Shown here: piece by piece, positions 20,409-30,442 of the stretch
How positions within the stretch are numbered: the stretch's first letter is position 1
How the letters are laid out: each line of letters opens with the position of its first letter
Origin: Bondarzewia mesenterica
Taxonomy: Eukaryota; Basidiomycota; Agaricomycetes; Russulales; Bondarzewiaceae
Length of the DNA stretch: 30,935 nucleotides
Assembly (NCBI GenBank): GCA_004802705.1
Contig: SGPL01000398.1
Coordinates: 1-30,935 of the forward strand
Direction: 5' to 3'
Position numbers and translations under genes: made by a program
The notes under the pieces: model-generated
Told to the model about the DNA's origin: nothing
The model's database searches: none
The model's input: the letters and a program-made list of their open reading frames with translations, nothing else

Positions 20409-23115
20409 TCACAATGCCCATATTTTCACCATCGAATCTCGGCCGCCCGAAACGAGATAGCGGTCCATGTACCGCAGTCGCTCGATAGGCCGTGTATGGC
20501 CGTTCGTCAACAACGTGGAATGTTGCATAGACGTCCGATTATACACCTGTCCCAAGATGGCCCATACAGTTAGCTCGAGGCTCTGGGAGCAAGATTCGGG
20601 CGAACACACCTTGACCCCGTTCTCGCCTGCAGCCGCGATGATTTTCCGGCTGTCGAACTGGAGCGCGGTGACGGCGTGATCATACTTGATCGTCTCAAAT
20701 ATCCCGCCCGTGCGCAGGTCCCAAATCTATAAGATTGAACGACCGTCAGCCTTACGTATTCGAATATATAAAACTATACTCCGGTTATTCAAGGAAAGAA
20801 TTGCTTACTCTGATGGATTTGTCCAAGCTCCCACTAACAACGTGAATTTCGTCGAACTGGAGACAGGTGACTGGGCCTGTGTGCCCCAACAGCGTCCGAT
20901 GTGCCTGGCCAGTACGCACTACGAACCATCGTAATTTAGCCGTGCTCCTTCAACGAAGCCGCAAAGACTGCACTTACTGTCCCACATTCTCACTGCACCG
21001 TCCCCGCTACCGCTCACAAGCGCGTACCCCCAGAATTGCACGGCGCCCACGAAATCCTGATAAAGCTCCCAGCTCCCGTCAGCATAGGGTGGCGTAGGAA
21101 CGGCGAAAACGCCCGCTGCTGCTGCTGTTCCTGAGAATACATTATTCGGTAGCTGTCCGCCATTCGCAGCGATGGGATGAGAGATAGCCCAAAGAATGTC
21201 CATCGTCATTACACACTGGCCAGTGGTGAGATCCCATTGACGAAGCGTCTTGTCCGAGGCGCCAGTAACCTGAATGACGGAAAACCCGGATTAACAATTT
21301 ATAGACTCAAGGCTGCACAGAAATGCTCACCAAGGTATCGTCCTCGAAATACAACGCTGTGACAGCCTTGCTATGGCCCTCCAACACCCTCGCACAGGGC
21401 CCCTGCTGGTCATGATGCTCTGACCCATGTTCGCCGTCTCTGATCCCGTTCGGCTTTTCCACTACCACGCCCTCAGCATTCTCATCCTCCGCCTCCTCGA
21501 CCACATCACTCAAATGCACCATCCCGCCTTCCCATTCATCCTCATCCACTCGTCGCAGATCCCACACTCTCACGTTCCCGTCTTCGCTTCCTGTCAAACA
21601 CACATTATCTTCGACCTGCACGCATTTGACCGTGCCAGTGTGTCCTCGTAGTCGACCAATCTCTTCACCTGTAAGCAGGTCCCAGACGCGTGGTTGCGCG
21701 TCGTCTTGAGACGCTGCTACGAGTGTGCCATATGGTTCTGACAGATCGAGTGCGCAAACGGGCGTGGCGCCGCATTCAAGGGTCTTCAAAAGCGTAATTC
21801 CGAACAATGAGAAAAGACAACGCGGTGTGTGTAACGTTACTGACCATGAATGCAACGCCTGGTGGTAGGTCGTCATGTTCTGATGGCAAGAAAGCAGGGC
21901 CTGTGACAATGTATGATCATTAAATGGTGGGTAAACAATAGTATGTTCTACATGCCTTTCCGTCTTCGAGAACTTTGGAGATGTGGTGGTTGTGAAGTTC
22001 CTCTTTGAGTACTTGCAGCCTCTAGCTCCATGCGCTCCTTCACCATCTCGACTATGCGCGATGCGTGATTCAGCGAAATTTGTAGTAGTCCATGAAAGCA
22101 AGATTAACGTACGTTCATCATCCAACTCCAATTCATCTTCTTGAAACTTCAAGAGATCGTCCTCCAACTTTGCACGAATGGCATCCAACGCATCAATTTT
22201 GTTAGTGATTTCTACGATCTCGTTAGTAACAAGACTCTAAACGCGAACACCGACCATTAACAACCAACAATGCAAAACGAAAGATAGAAACACACCCTCC
22301 GGACATGCAGATTCTCCTTATCCCTCATGATTTCGCGCGTCTGCCTCTGCAGTTCATCCTTTCCGAATACCTTGTTCGCACTTAGACTCTCCCTTCCCCT
22401 CTTCTTCCGTCCTTTCTTGCCCCTCCCTCGGTCCTCCTTGCCAACCACCACCACATCGTCTTCGCTGCCTTCTTCATCTACCATCAATCCCCTTGATCCC
22501 ATCCCTAATTTCTTCAATCCCATCTTCGGCGCGTCGACATTCCTCGTCATCCGCCTCCTCACCCGTCCCTTGTCCGCACTCGGGATCGTTGCCTGAAAAC
22601 CGCGCAGGAGGCTCGGCGCGCCGCCAAATTCCTCGCCGGCATCCGCTGGTGCATCTGGTATCTCTGCGGCGAGCAGCTCCCCCGCCGCCTCGACGATTTC
22701 GAGGTCATGCGACGTTATGCGGCGAGTCCCGAGCCCAAGCCGCAGTGGTGCACGCCCGAGCGTCGCAAAGTCCATTCGCGGACGTATTGACACACCATTG
22801 ATAGATTCTCTAGGTCTGTTCGAAACCGTCCGCGCGATCATCCGAGGCGTCATGATAATCGGAGCCACTGTGCACGCGCAGGGCCCGTGCGGTTCACTCA
22901 GTTGTGATACGGTGTGAGCGAGTCGTGCAGGACTTACAGTCGGAGAGAATTTTACTTGAGTCACTCTTCCGATGCTGGAAAGGTGCTAACAGTGTTTTAG
23001 ATACCATATCCAAACGACTGCTACTCGCATTGCTCGAGCTATCTGCCGCAAGAGGTTCCGGTGCTGGCTTGCTCCGTCTCTTCTCCTTCGCGCGACCAGA
23101 TGACGATGCAGCCAT
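20409..23115 (-). CDS. MDV1: mitochondrial fission WD40 adaptor Mdv1/Caf4-like
   Basis: Predicted adaptor at the mitochondrial outer membrane that links Fis1 to the dynamin Dnm1 during fission. Ten exons: 23115-22938, 22867-22296, 22236-22113, 22051-21956, 21900-21845, 21783-21331, 21269-20978, 20918-20809, 20726-20610, 20546-20409; product 711 residues. N-terminal part: ARAKEKRR-like basic start, MVSKTLLAP, and [18 protein letters not shown] (Fis1-binding region in the family). A coiled coil follows (about 225-305; [20 protein letters not shown], then [18 protein letters not shown]), which would mediate dimerisation. The seven-bladed propeller begins near residue 343 ([20 protein letters not shown]) and ends [19 protein letters not shown] Gly/Ala-rich insertion sits in the propeller ([16 protein letters not shown]). 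Intron 21955-21901 must be GC-AG (AAAG/GCATGT). Frame is intact throughout. Confidence 0.92.
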
Positions 23116-23479
23116 GCTTCTCCTAGTGATTCAGATGAATTTTTGACAGAGAGAAGCTGAAAAAAATAGCAGCCAAGAGACCCTACGAGAAGGATATGAA
23201 CGAGAGTTGAGTTGAGAGGCAATGCAAAGTCAAGTTACGCGTCGGATGTGTCGGACGCGGTCCAGGAGCGCTACTACATGAAGAACTCTTTCCCGAACAG
23301 GCCCGTACTTAGGCCTTTACGGCTCGCCAAGACAGCCAATATCGGCATGTTTTGACAGAAAATTCAGAATCGTAGTGAGATAGCTAATTTAGTACCACAC
23401 ATATGTAACCGTACAGCGTAATAATGTAGAAAATGTCGCCAGTATAATAGAATGCAGCGTCCGTCAAATCCATCCTTCA
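23116..23479. promoter_or_regulatory. MDV1 upstream region and 3' flank of the next gene
   Basis: A 364-base tandem spacer between two minus-strand genes. It should contain the MDV1 promoter and the 3' end of the gene that stops at 23480. No TATA box, strong CT tract or known motif was identified. Confidence 0.3.
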
Positions 23480-24410
23480 CTAGTCGCTCTGTCTCGACCA
23501 TCCGAAATCGAGAATCATAGCAAATCCGTATGGTCGAAGATCGTACTGTCGTCGCAGCAAGGGTTGTTTTTGCAGCACCGATTCCGGTGCTGATGAAGGC
23601 TCGGCGACGGACGCATCGTTTTCCTTCAATTCCGACAGAGGCTCGTGCTCAGACGTGTTAGAGGGCAGCTGGACTGTAGACTCTGGAATAGACCAGGAGG
23701 TCAACATGGACCATATCCCCTTCCGTCTTACCGTCTCATCTCCCTGCGACTGGTTGGCTGGTGTAGCGCCAGCCTCCGCCCCTGCACTCTCCTCCAACGG
23801 CTCTGGAAGAACAGCCTCTGGACTATCCTTAGCATCCTGTCCTTCTTGGATCTCCTCCTCTTCTGCATCTCCTGCAGTCACCTTGCGCGCTTCGCGCTCC
23901 TTGCGCTCCATCTCCTGCTTCACCAGTTCCACGCTTGTGCGCTCCCATTTGACAGTATCGAACGGCTCAAACAGATTTGCGGACGATAGGTCACACCAAC
24001 ACCGGTCCAGCACTCGTATGACGGATGGCCTGCCAGACTCTGGCACTGACAGTGCAGTCAGGGCGTCGGAGAACGTAGTTGTGTTCTCGGACCAAGGGTG
24101 CGCGAGCGGCGCGTCTAATGGTACTGGTTGCCAGTAGCAAGACGAGAGAAAGAGGGCGGAGAGTAACATTATGCAGTAGAAACTACGTTCGTGTTCATGA
24201 TTTTCATCAGATGTAGCTCATGAGTCGAGTGAATTGAGGCACTTACCATGGTCTGGCATGCAGCGTCAATGAGAACAGGAATAGAACCAGAAAGAACGGT
24301 GATGCTGAGGGTAATGGCAAGATAAGGAGGGGTATAAACCAGCGCGTGCACCTGCTTTGAAACATCAATAGCAATTCATATTTTTTCTTGTTCTCCTGAA
24401 CTCACCACAT
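23480..24410 (-). CDS. membrane protein of unknown function with a conserved-looking C-terminal motif
   Basis: Three coding exons: 24410-24406 (only five coding bases, ATGTG), 24351-24247 and 24182-23480; introns of 54 and 64 nt are GT-AG. The product is 270 residues. The first about 55 residues are very hydrophobic (MWCTRWFIPLLILPLPSASP, FFLVLFLFSLTLHARP, IMLLSALFLSSCYW), giving two or three membrane segments or a long signal anchor. Then come a Trp/Cys-containing segment (RVLDRCWCDLSSANLFEPF), a charged helix (VELVKQEMERKEREARK), an acidic Glu/Ala/Pro-rich middle, and a C-terminal LLRRQYDLRPYGFAMILDFGW. Only this joining keeps frame across all exons; reading each exon alone gives other frames. 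The family was not recognised. It shares a 195-base divergent promoter with p23. Confidence 0.68.
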
Positions 24411-24605
24411 CGTTTTATCGTCGGTTTGGAAACCCTTAACTTCCAAGCGCGGTCACGGCGGAAGGCAAGCAAGCGCACATACCGAAGTGGGGTATCCACG
24501 TGACACTTTGAGTTCTCCAACGTTCTCGTCTTTTCCTAGGTTATCTTCCTTCATCCGCGTATATCAACATCACCATCCCCTTCACAAATTCAACTAACAA
24601 GCTCA
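24411..24605. promoter_or_regulatory. divergent promoter of the membrane-protein gene and p23
   Basis: The 195 bases between the two start codons hold a CACGTGAC E-box at 24497-24504 and a CT-rich stretch (about 24510-24600) before the p23 ATG. TTC triplets are present (for example 24513 and 24523), but the alternating nGAAn/nTTCn pattern of a heat-shock element is not met. Confidence 0.4.
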
Positions 24606-25612
24606 ATGGCAACACACCCCGAAGTTCTATGGGCTCAGCGCAGCTCTGAGACCGAAGAAGACAAGGTTTGTCATCCACAGTCGTAACCCCACACCCTGAT
24701 CGCGTCGTGCTCACTTCAGGGCAATCCTTGCACTGTTTCACGACGATTGTTACTGCGCGTTTGGCATGCGATGTTGTGGATCCTGAATTTTTATGAGAAC
24801 AGAATATTCTCTTGGTCACTGTCAATCTGCCGGATGTGATCGAATCTTCGCTTCAGTTGGACCTCAAGCCGACAGTGATTTCCTTCAAAGCGCTCGCCGG
24901 AGAGTACGTGACCTTTTTATCATCCTAAAGCATCTAATTCTCACCTGTTTTATTTCAGTGAAAAGAAGGAATACGCTTTTAACATTGAATTGTTCAAAGA
25001 AATTGACCCAGAGGCACGTTTTCTCATTCCGCTTTCCTTCGCCATCCACTGACGATTCGTTGTAACAGAAATCGACAAAACGTATCAGCTCCCGCGCGCT
25101 GAATCTGACGCTCCGCAAAGCCGAAAAAGGTCAGGAGTACTGGCCCCGCCTCACCAAGGAGAAAATCAAGACGCCGTTCATCAAGACCGACTTCAGTCGC
25201 TGGGTCGACGAGGACGAGCAGGATGGCGCGGAGGCCGTTGAAGATGATGCCGACATGGGCGGTATGCCGGGTGGTATGGGCGGTATGCCTGGTGGTATGG
25301 GTGGTATGCCTGGTGGTATGGGCGGTATGGGCGGTATGCCTGGTATGCCTGGCGGCATGGGTGGCATGGGTGGCATGCCCGGCGGCATGGATTTCGAGAA
25401 GGTGCGCGAGATCTCATTCATCACAGACGACTAGGACGATTCTGATCGATGGGTTTTCTTCCTCTTTTCGTGTTTGATAGATGCTCGCGAGTATGGGTGG
25501 TGCAGGCGGTGCGGGACCATCGAGCGGGTTGTCTGGTGCGGGAGACGACGGCTCGGACTCGGACGACGATGGTCCTCCGCCGCTCGAGGACGCAGAGGCT
25601 CCCAAGCCATAG
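24606..25612 (+). CDS. SBA1: Hsp90 co-chaperone p23/Sba1
   Basis: Predicted CS-domain co-chaperone that binds ATP-bound Hsp90 in the cytosol and stabilises client complexes. Exons: 24606-24665, 24803-24903, 24959-25013, 25069-25401, 25481-25612; product 226 residues. The CS domain covers about residues 4-108: PEVLWAQRS, LLVTVNLPDV, LDLKPTVISFKAL, EKKEYAFNIELFKEIDPE and LTLRKAEKGQEYWPRLTKEK. The family signature FIKTDFSRWVDEDEQ follows. A Gly-Gly-Met/Pro repeat links to an acidic tail (DDGSDSDDDGPPPLED), as in fungal p23 proteins. Intron 3 (25014-25068) must be GC-AG (GAG/GCACGT...AACAG), since no GT donor keeps frame and retention reaches a stop. The first intron is long for this window (137 nt). 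Confidence 0.95.
25258..25389 (+). repeat. in-frame GGM/GGMPGGM repeat of p23
   Basis: An imperfect tandem array of GGTATG-type units (GGC GGT ATG CCT, GGT GGT ATG) encodes repeated Gly-Gly-Met and Gly-Met-Pro in the linker of p23. Copies differ mostly by synonymous GGT/GGC changes toward the 3' end, consistent with expansion by slippage. Confidence 0.85.
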
Positions 25613-25868
25613 GCTCGAATCGAATCGTTCGTGAAGAGACAGTGCAGGCAGTTTCCTTCACTCCTCACATTAATTCTATTGATGACATGTTTGTGCGATT
25701 GATGAAGTTGTGTTTGGGCTGCAATGTACATTAATCCAACAGTACGAAAAGCGACGGGTATCGGAAACTTGAATGTTATAACTACCTTCCGGAGTCACGA
25801 TATTTGTATGCAATGATGTATTCGCGTTCAGAGCTATATACTTCTCCAGCATCGTGAACCGGAACATA

Positions 25869-27364
25869 TCAGCAAATTCCGTTGGTACTGCAAGGCTGAT
25901 CACTGGTAGCCTCGTCAATGTCTACGACCAACTTGCCATCCACCCACTTAGCCAACACCCTATGGAGCAGCAAAGAAATCAATGTACAATCAGAGGGGGG
26001 TCGTGTTTGTCCCAGAGGGCCGACCATGATGTAGGTACAGAAGTTGGAAGTGGCATAGACATGGAAGGTGGATAGAGACTCACCGTGTCAGGTCCTTGAC
26101 GATGAAATCCGGGTTCGCGCCTGACGCCTCGATCTTCTCGCGGGTGTGAGACGTGCACACGGCAAGTGTTTGTGCGCCGGCTGCGCGCCCCGCTTTCAGC
26201 CCCGAAGGTGCGTCTTCTACTACTAAGCCTGTGGGAAAATGTGAGAAGGAAAAAAGGAAGAAAAATAGAGAAAAATGCAACAGTCCAAGCTCCTCAGCGA
26301 AGTCGAGCGGGCAGAGGGGAGGGATATTGCGCCGCAACGCACGCCCCAAAATGCGATCAATGAAGGGAACAAGGTACGCACATCGAGTGGGGTCGACGCC
26401 GCATTGCTTCGCGCCGGCGAGGAAAGGATCGGGGTGCGGTTTGCCATTTTTTATGTCATTCGAGGTCACGTATCCCGCTGCTGGGATTGGGACGTTGCAG
26501 ATGGCGAGGGCTTTCGGTGTGAATACCTTCGTTGCTGTGAGCAGGGGGTTAGCAGATCTGGGTGAATACGAGGCCAAAATTAAGAAGACGAATGGCAAGG
26601 TCCGGAGATGAAGAAGACAGAAGATGCAAGGGGGAAGGGATATACATGCCGGAGGTAATGATAGTCCAACCGTAAGCCGAGGGAGAGCTTCCCGCGTTGA
26701 TCTAAGCAAAACCATTATTAAAAAAAAGTGTCATGTTCAAGAAAGGGTCTGATAGAAGACATACTACCTACCTGCTCAAGCAAGTCTAGCACACCAGGCA
26801 ACACGACTGGTCCACCCTGAATCACCTCGTTCTCAAAGTGTACAATTTCCGCCTAACAACATCGAAATGAACCAAAAGCGCCAACATCACCGGTCATGTA
26901 AGTCCCCTGTGGTCAACACGACGAAGATTCTGACTACCTCAAGCTTTTCCTGATCGTTGCCAAGTTTGCACCACTCGGCGAGAGTATCAGCGAGCCGACG
27001 TCCGTGGGTATCGTGCGCGGCGGCAGCACCGTCAAACCCGTACGCCCGCCCGAAGGCATCCCATGCGCGTAGCACACCAGGCGTCGAATCAATCAGTGTT
27101 CTGGGAGAAACGAAAGTCACCGTTGGCGTGAGCGATGACTCAGGCAGTATAGACTCGATGGAGGGTGCGATGGGGATGTGATCCGGGAATAGACATTGTT
27201 ACTGAGAATTGATATGACTGACCCATCCATATCAAAGAGAATCTGCGAAACGTTGTCGAGTGAGTTCGTCAGAGAATTCCGGTTGTCGTGCAGATATTCT
27301 GATTTGATAGCATACTGCTCGAGGAAATTGGGGTACTTACTGCGTCGACTGTGATGCTGGGCAT
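25869..27364 (-). CDS. HAD-family sugar/glycerol phosphate phosphatase (Gpp/Dog type)
   Basis: Predicted Mg-dependent phosphatase of the Gpp1/Dog1 group, which dephosphorylates glycerol-3-phosphate or 2-deoxyglucose-6-phosphate in the cytosol. Exons: 27364-27341, 27242-27223 (20 nt), 27100-26938, 26852-26772, 26701-26650, 26534-26382, 26228-26084, 25959-25869; product 242 residues, the usual size. HAD motifs: I is LFDMDGTLIDST (nucleophile Asp12, acid/base Asp14), II is TIITSAT, III is the Lys in NGKPHPDP, IV is VVEDAPSG. It ends WVDGKLVVDIDEA followed by a Cys-containing tail. Intron 26649-26535 must be GC-AG (TCCG/GCATGT). The first two exons are only 24 and 20 nt, so automatic prediction could easily miss the start. 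It converges on p23 with 256 bases between stops. Which substrate is used cannot be told. Confidence 0.9.
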
Positions 27365-28202
27365 AGCGCTGGCAGAGTTGAAGAACAGCTGTCTCAAGTA
27401 GTGACACAAAATGCCAGGCGAAGACGTTCAGGTAGTCGTAGATTGCCGTGTGGGCGCGCTGAGATGTGCGCTTAGCTCGATTCAAGGTTCCTGTCAGTCC
27501 CTCCTGTGTGTATGTTTTGTGCAGGATAGATGGTCATCATATCAATGCATCAAAACTCGGATCAACGGTGCCCTGTTCCTCTCGATCACAATTTCGAGAG
27601 CTCACTGCTAGCGATGGGTACCACGAGGTGTGCAGCCCAAGAACTTTGACGAATTATTTCTGCCAATGTGGTTATGCAAGAAATGCTGCAGTGCTGGCTC
27701 ATGAGCTCATGAGATTCAGCAATATTTGGATTCAATTTGGATTCAAGAAGCCGTCAATGACCGGCACAGTGTCAGCATACCATATCAGGCAAGTATGTGA
27801 TCCCAAATGGGCTGGTGGCGGGCCGTTTCAACTTGGTCCTTGTCATCATGATTCCGCTGAACAGCTAGTCTCGTCGTTGGATGGCCTGCACAGCCAGCAC
27901 AAAACACAACAGTTTCATAGCACACACCACGCAGATTTCCAGCGCCGCCATGTGCGCTTTGTCGCACGCGCCAGGTTATTATAAAAGTCCGCTTTTGCAT
28001 CACAATGGCGCTTCGACGTTGTCCATTGTTCTCTCCCGCTTTTCTTGTCCGTCCCTTTAAATCCCCCGCGGTCTGGTATCGCCCCTCTTATCTTTGCTCC
28101 GACCAGACCTGGTGTCCATCCGCTCTCTCACATTCCTGCCAAACATTTTTCTCTTCTCACGCCGATCTCTTACGACCACTCAATACGAGTTAGTATATTA
28201 TA
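27365..28202. promoter_or_regulatory. divergent upstream region of the phosphatase and secreted-protein genes
   Basis: An 838-base interval between divergent starts. On the right it contains a TATA box at 27980-27987, then a CT-rich stretch (28020-28190) up to the ATG at 28203. A 62-codon open frame from the ATG at 28005 would sit near the presumed transcription start and is probably not translated. Nothing else was recognised. Confidence 0.4.
27980..27987 (+). promoter_or_regulatory. TATA box of the secreted-protein gene
   Basis: TATAAAAG, a full TATA consensus, 215 bases before the start codon and followed by a CT-rich leader. Transcription would then start around 28015-28050. A clear TATA box suits a highly or conditionally expressed secreted protein; the other genes here show none this good. 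Confidence 0.45.
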
Positions 28203-29787
28203 ATGCAGCTCTCAGTCCTTGTATCTCTCGCCCTCGCCCTCTCGATCTCCGCCGCTCCTACGCGCCGAGCTGATTTCACTCTTAAGAACGGCCAGGATGC
28301 CATTGCTCTCAAGTGAGTCGTTCTCAAATCTTCATGCCAAGTGCGCGTCTCAACATTTTCATGAATCCCCCACAGCGACAAGTTCAAGACCCTCACAGCT
28401 GATTCTTCCTGCACTGACGGTGAGGATGCCTGTGTCACTGGCCAGTTTGCTCAGTGCGTCGGCGGCAAGTTCGTTCTTCAATCCTGTGGTCCGGGCACAC
28501 AGTAAGCTCAACTTCCCGCCGAGCACGCGTACAGTATTGATATAAGTCTCCTGACGCGCCTGAATCTTTGCAGGTGTGCAGCCTTGCCACTGGTCAACAG
28601 CGCCGGCACAAGTATTACCTGCACAACACAAGCCGACTTGGATGCTCGTATTGCTGCCACTGGCGCAACAAATGCTGGCAATAGCGCCGCAAACGTGTCA
28701 TCGGTCGTTGCCTCAACTACAACGGCTGCCACGAGCACAAGTGCCGCCGCCACTACAGCTTCAACGACCTCCGCAGCCGTAAGTCTGGCTTTTGCTATCT
28801 TTCAGGTCTGGCATTAATACCCACATCTCTCTAGGCTGCCACCAGTTCTGCTGCGGCTGGCGGCAATAACTCCGGTAATGGTGGCGCGACAGGAAACAAC
28901 GGTGATGCCCAGAATTCCTTGACCTTGCTGGACTCGGTCATCGCAACAGGTTTTGAGAAGGATGGACAGGAGACTCCTGCAGCAGGCCAGTCTGCCTCGT
29001 TGACGTCGTCGAACAACTTCATCAACTTCTGCGCGACCGTCCCGAACAAGCCCATCACAAATGGCCAGCAGATCAAGTCTGGTATGCATCTTTCCGCGTT
29101 CCTTCAACGTTAGTTAACCGTTTTCCTCCGCAGGTTCGTGCAACCCTGCGCCTATGGGTGTCATCGCCGCGACCACGAATATGCCGTCGTCCAAGTTCGT
29201 CTTCCCCAAGAACACGGAGACTATCAAGGCCAACACCAAGTTCACAATTCAGATGGCTCTCAACAACCTTCAGGCCGGTACCTTCGTCAACGCACAGAGT
29301 AACTATTACTCCGCGCCGCAGCAGGTCAACGCGCAGGGCAATACCATCGGGCACACCCACGTCGTGATCGAGAAGCTCGACTCGCTCGACCAGACCAAGC
29401 CGACCGATCCGACCGTATTCGCATTCTTCAAGGGCATCAATTCCCCCCAGCAGAACGGGATCGTCTCCGCGGACGTCGACAGTGGTCTTCCAGTCGGAGT
29501 GTACCGCATCGCGTCGATCAACGCCGCTGCGAACCACCAGCCCGTCCTGGTCGCTGTCGCTCAGCACGGTTCTCTCGATGACATGGTCTACGTGCGTCTT
29601 GCTTCCTGCCTCATTATATCTGCATTTCTTAACATGTTCATGCTTGTACTTGCAGTTCACTGTGACAGACGATGGAAAGGCCGCCGCGGGTACTGGCGCC
29701 GCAGCTGGAAACGCGACTGCAAGCGCCACGAAGAGCGCAGCCTCGTCCGCTACTTCAGCTACGGCTACCGCGAAGGGCAAGAACTAA
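28203..29787 (+). CDS. secreted protein with CBM19-like chitin-binding module and unknown C-terminal domain
   Basis: Six exons: 28203-28312, 28376-28501, 28574-28778, 28835-29081, 29134-29591, 29656-29787; five GT-AG introns; product 425 residues. A signal peptide (MQLSVLVSLALALSISAAP, cleavage about residue 18) is followed by a possible Arg-Arg processing site. A six-cysteine module (about residues 47-92: SSCTDGEDACVTGQFAQC, KFVLQSCGPGTQCAALPLV, SITCTT) resembles CBM19 chitin-binding modules. A Ser/Thr/Ala-rich, probably O-glycosylated linker follows. Then comes a domain of about 200 residues (FINFCATVPNKPITNGQQ, NTKFTIQMALNNLQAGTFVN, GHTHVVIEKLDS, DSGLPVGVYRIASINAAANH), seen in memory as a fungal secreted protein without known catalysis. 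The tail is Ala/Ser/Thr-rich, ends AKGKN and has no GPI-type hydrophobic end. A cell-wall or chitin-related role is inferred. Confidence 0.88.
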
Positions 29788-30201
29788 AGCACGAGGTCCG
29801 ACCGACGTCTCTTCTCCGACCTGCTTTACAGTCACATCCATTCTGCATACCCTCGCATGGTACATATCCCCGTTTTTAGCATAAGTTATACATTATCTGA
29901 GATCCGAGTTCTCGACGTTGTCTTGTTGTTTCCTCGCTGGGTGCGAGATACTTAGCTATACTACGTTGCGCGTTGTAGTTTGTCGTTTGAGATGGCAATA
30001 TGAGGTTAATGTTGTATTTGGTAAACGCCAACATTTATTGAGCGTTTTTGAGACATTGGGCCATCATGCAACATCTCGTCTGCTTTGGTTGCAAGAAGTT
30101 TCACCAAATTCCATGGTGAGCGCCGCGGAGCGCCTCCAAGTTTGCTCAGGCGCCGCCGGACAGTTGTCGGCGCGGCGGATTGGCCCGCCACTCAACCACC
30201 G

Positions 30202-30207
30202 TGACTC
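30202..30207 (+). promoter_or_regulatory. Gcn4/CPC1-type site upstream of THR1
   Basis: TGACTC followed by G, the core half of the TGACTCA site bound by bZIP regulators of general amino acid control. It lies 241 bases before the start codon. With the inverted copy at 30324-30329 (also TGACTCG) it suggests induction of homoserine kinase under amino acid starvation. Each six-base core alone is common by chance. Confidence 0.35.
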
Positions 30208-30323
30208 GAATCCGAGGCGGCTAGTACCACCTCTCTGCCAGCTCGTAAGTATAAAATTGACCATTCAATTTTTTTTACAGTGCTGATTTTCTCGTGGTAT
30301 ACAAGGAGCTTGATCATAGCTCC

Positions 30324-30329
30324 GAGTCA
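30324..30329 (-). promoter_or_regulatory. second Gcn4/CPC1-type site upstream of THR1
   Basis: GAGTCA on the plus strand (TGACTC on the minus), 119 bases before the start codon, with the same flanking G as the first copy. The spacing is typical for Gcn4-type sites in fungal amino acid genes. Confidence 0.35.
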
Positions 30330-30442
30330 CCGGCAGAAGCCAAGCTACAAGCATTTTGGCAGGTGTGTGTTCCGTGCGTTTTCTCCTGCTGACGGGCATA
30401 CAGAATCAAAATCTGTATATACTAGTGGACACGATACTAGCC

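Larger units (their letters stand above)
29788..30442. promoter_or_regulatory. 3' flank of the secreted-protein gene and THR1 upstream region
   Basis: A 655-base tandem spacer. A G+C-rich patch (about 30118-30190) with imperfect inverted GCGCCG/CGGCGC segments precedes two TGACTC-type sites (30202-30207 and, inverted, 30324-30329). A TATATA is present at 30416, only 27 bases before the THR1 ATG, probably too close to act as a TATA box. Confidence 0.4.

Noticed and set aside
24506..24560. possible heat-shock element upstream of p23
   Set aside because: Several TTC triplets occur but not in the inverted, five-base-spaced pattern required.
29073..29780. 235-residue minus-strand frame
   Set aside because: Antisense shadow of the secreted-protein gene; runs through its intron and has no family signal.
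30190..30250. tRNA-like ACTCGAATCC near 30203
   Set aside because: Resembles a T-loop, but the flanking five-base stems do not pair on either strand and no acceptor or anticodon arm could be found.
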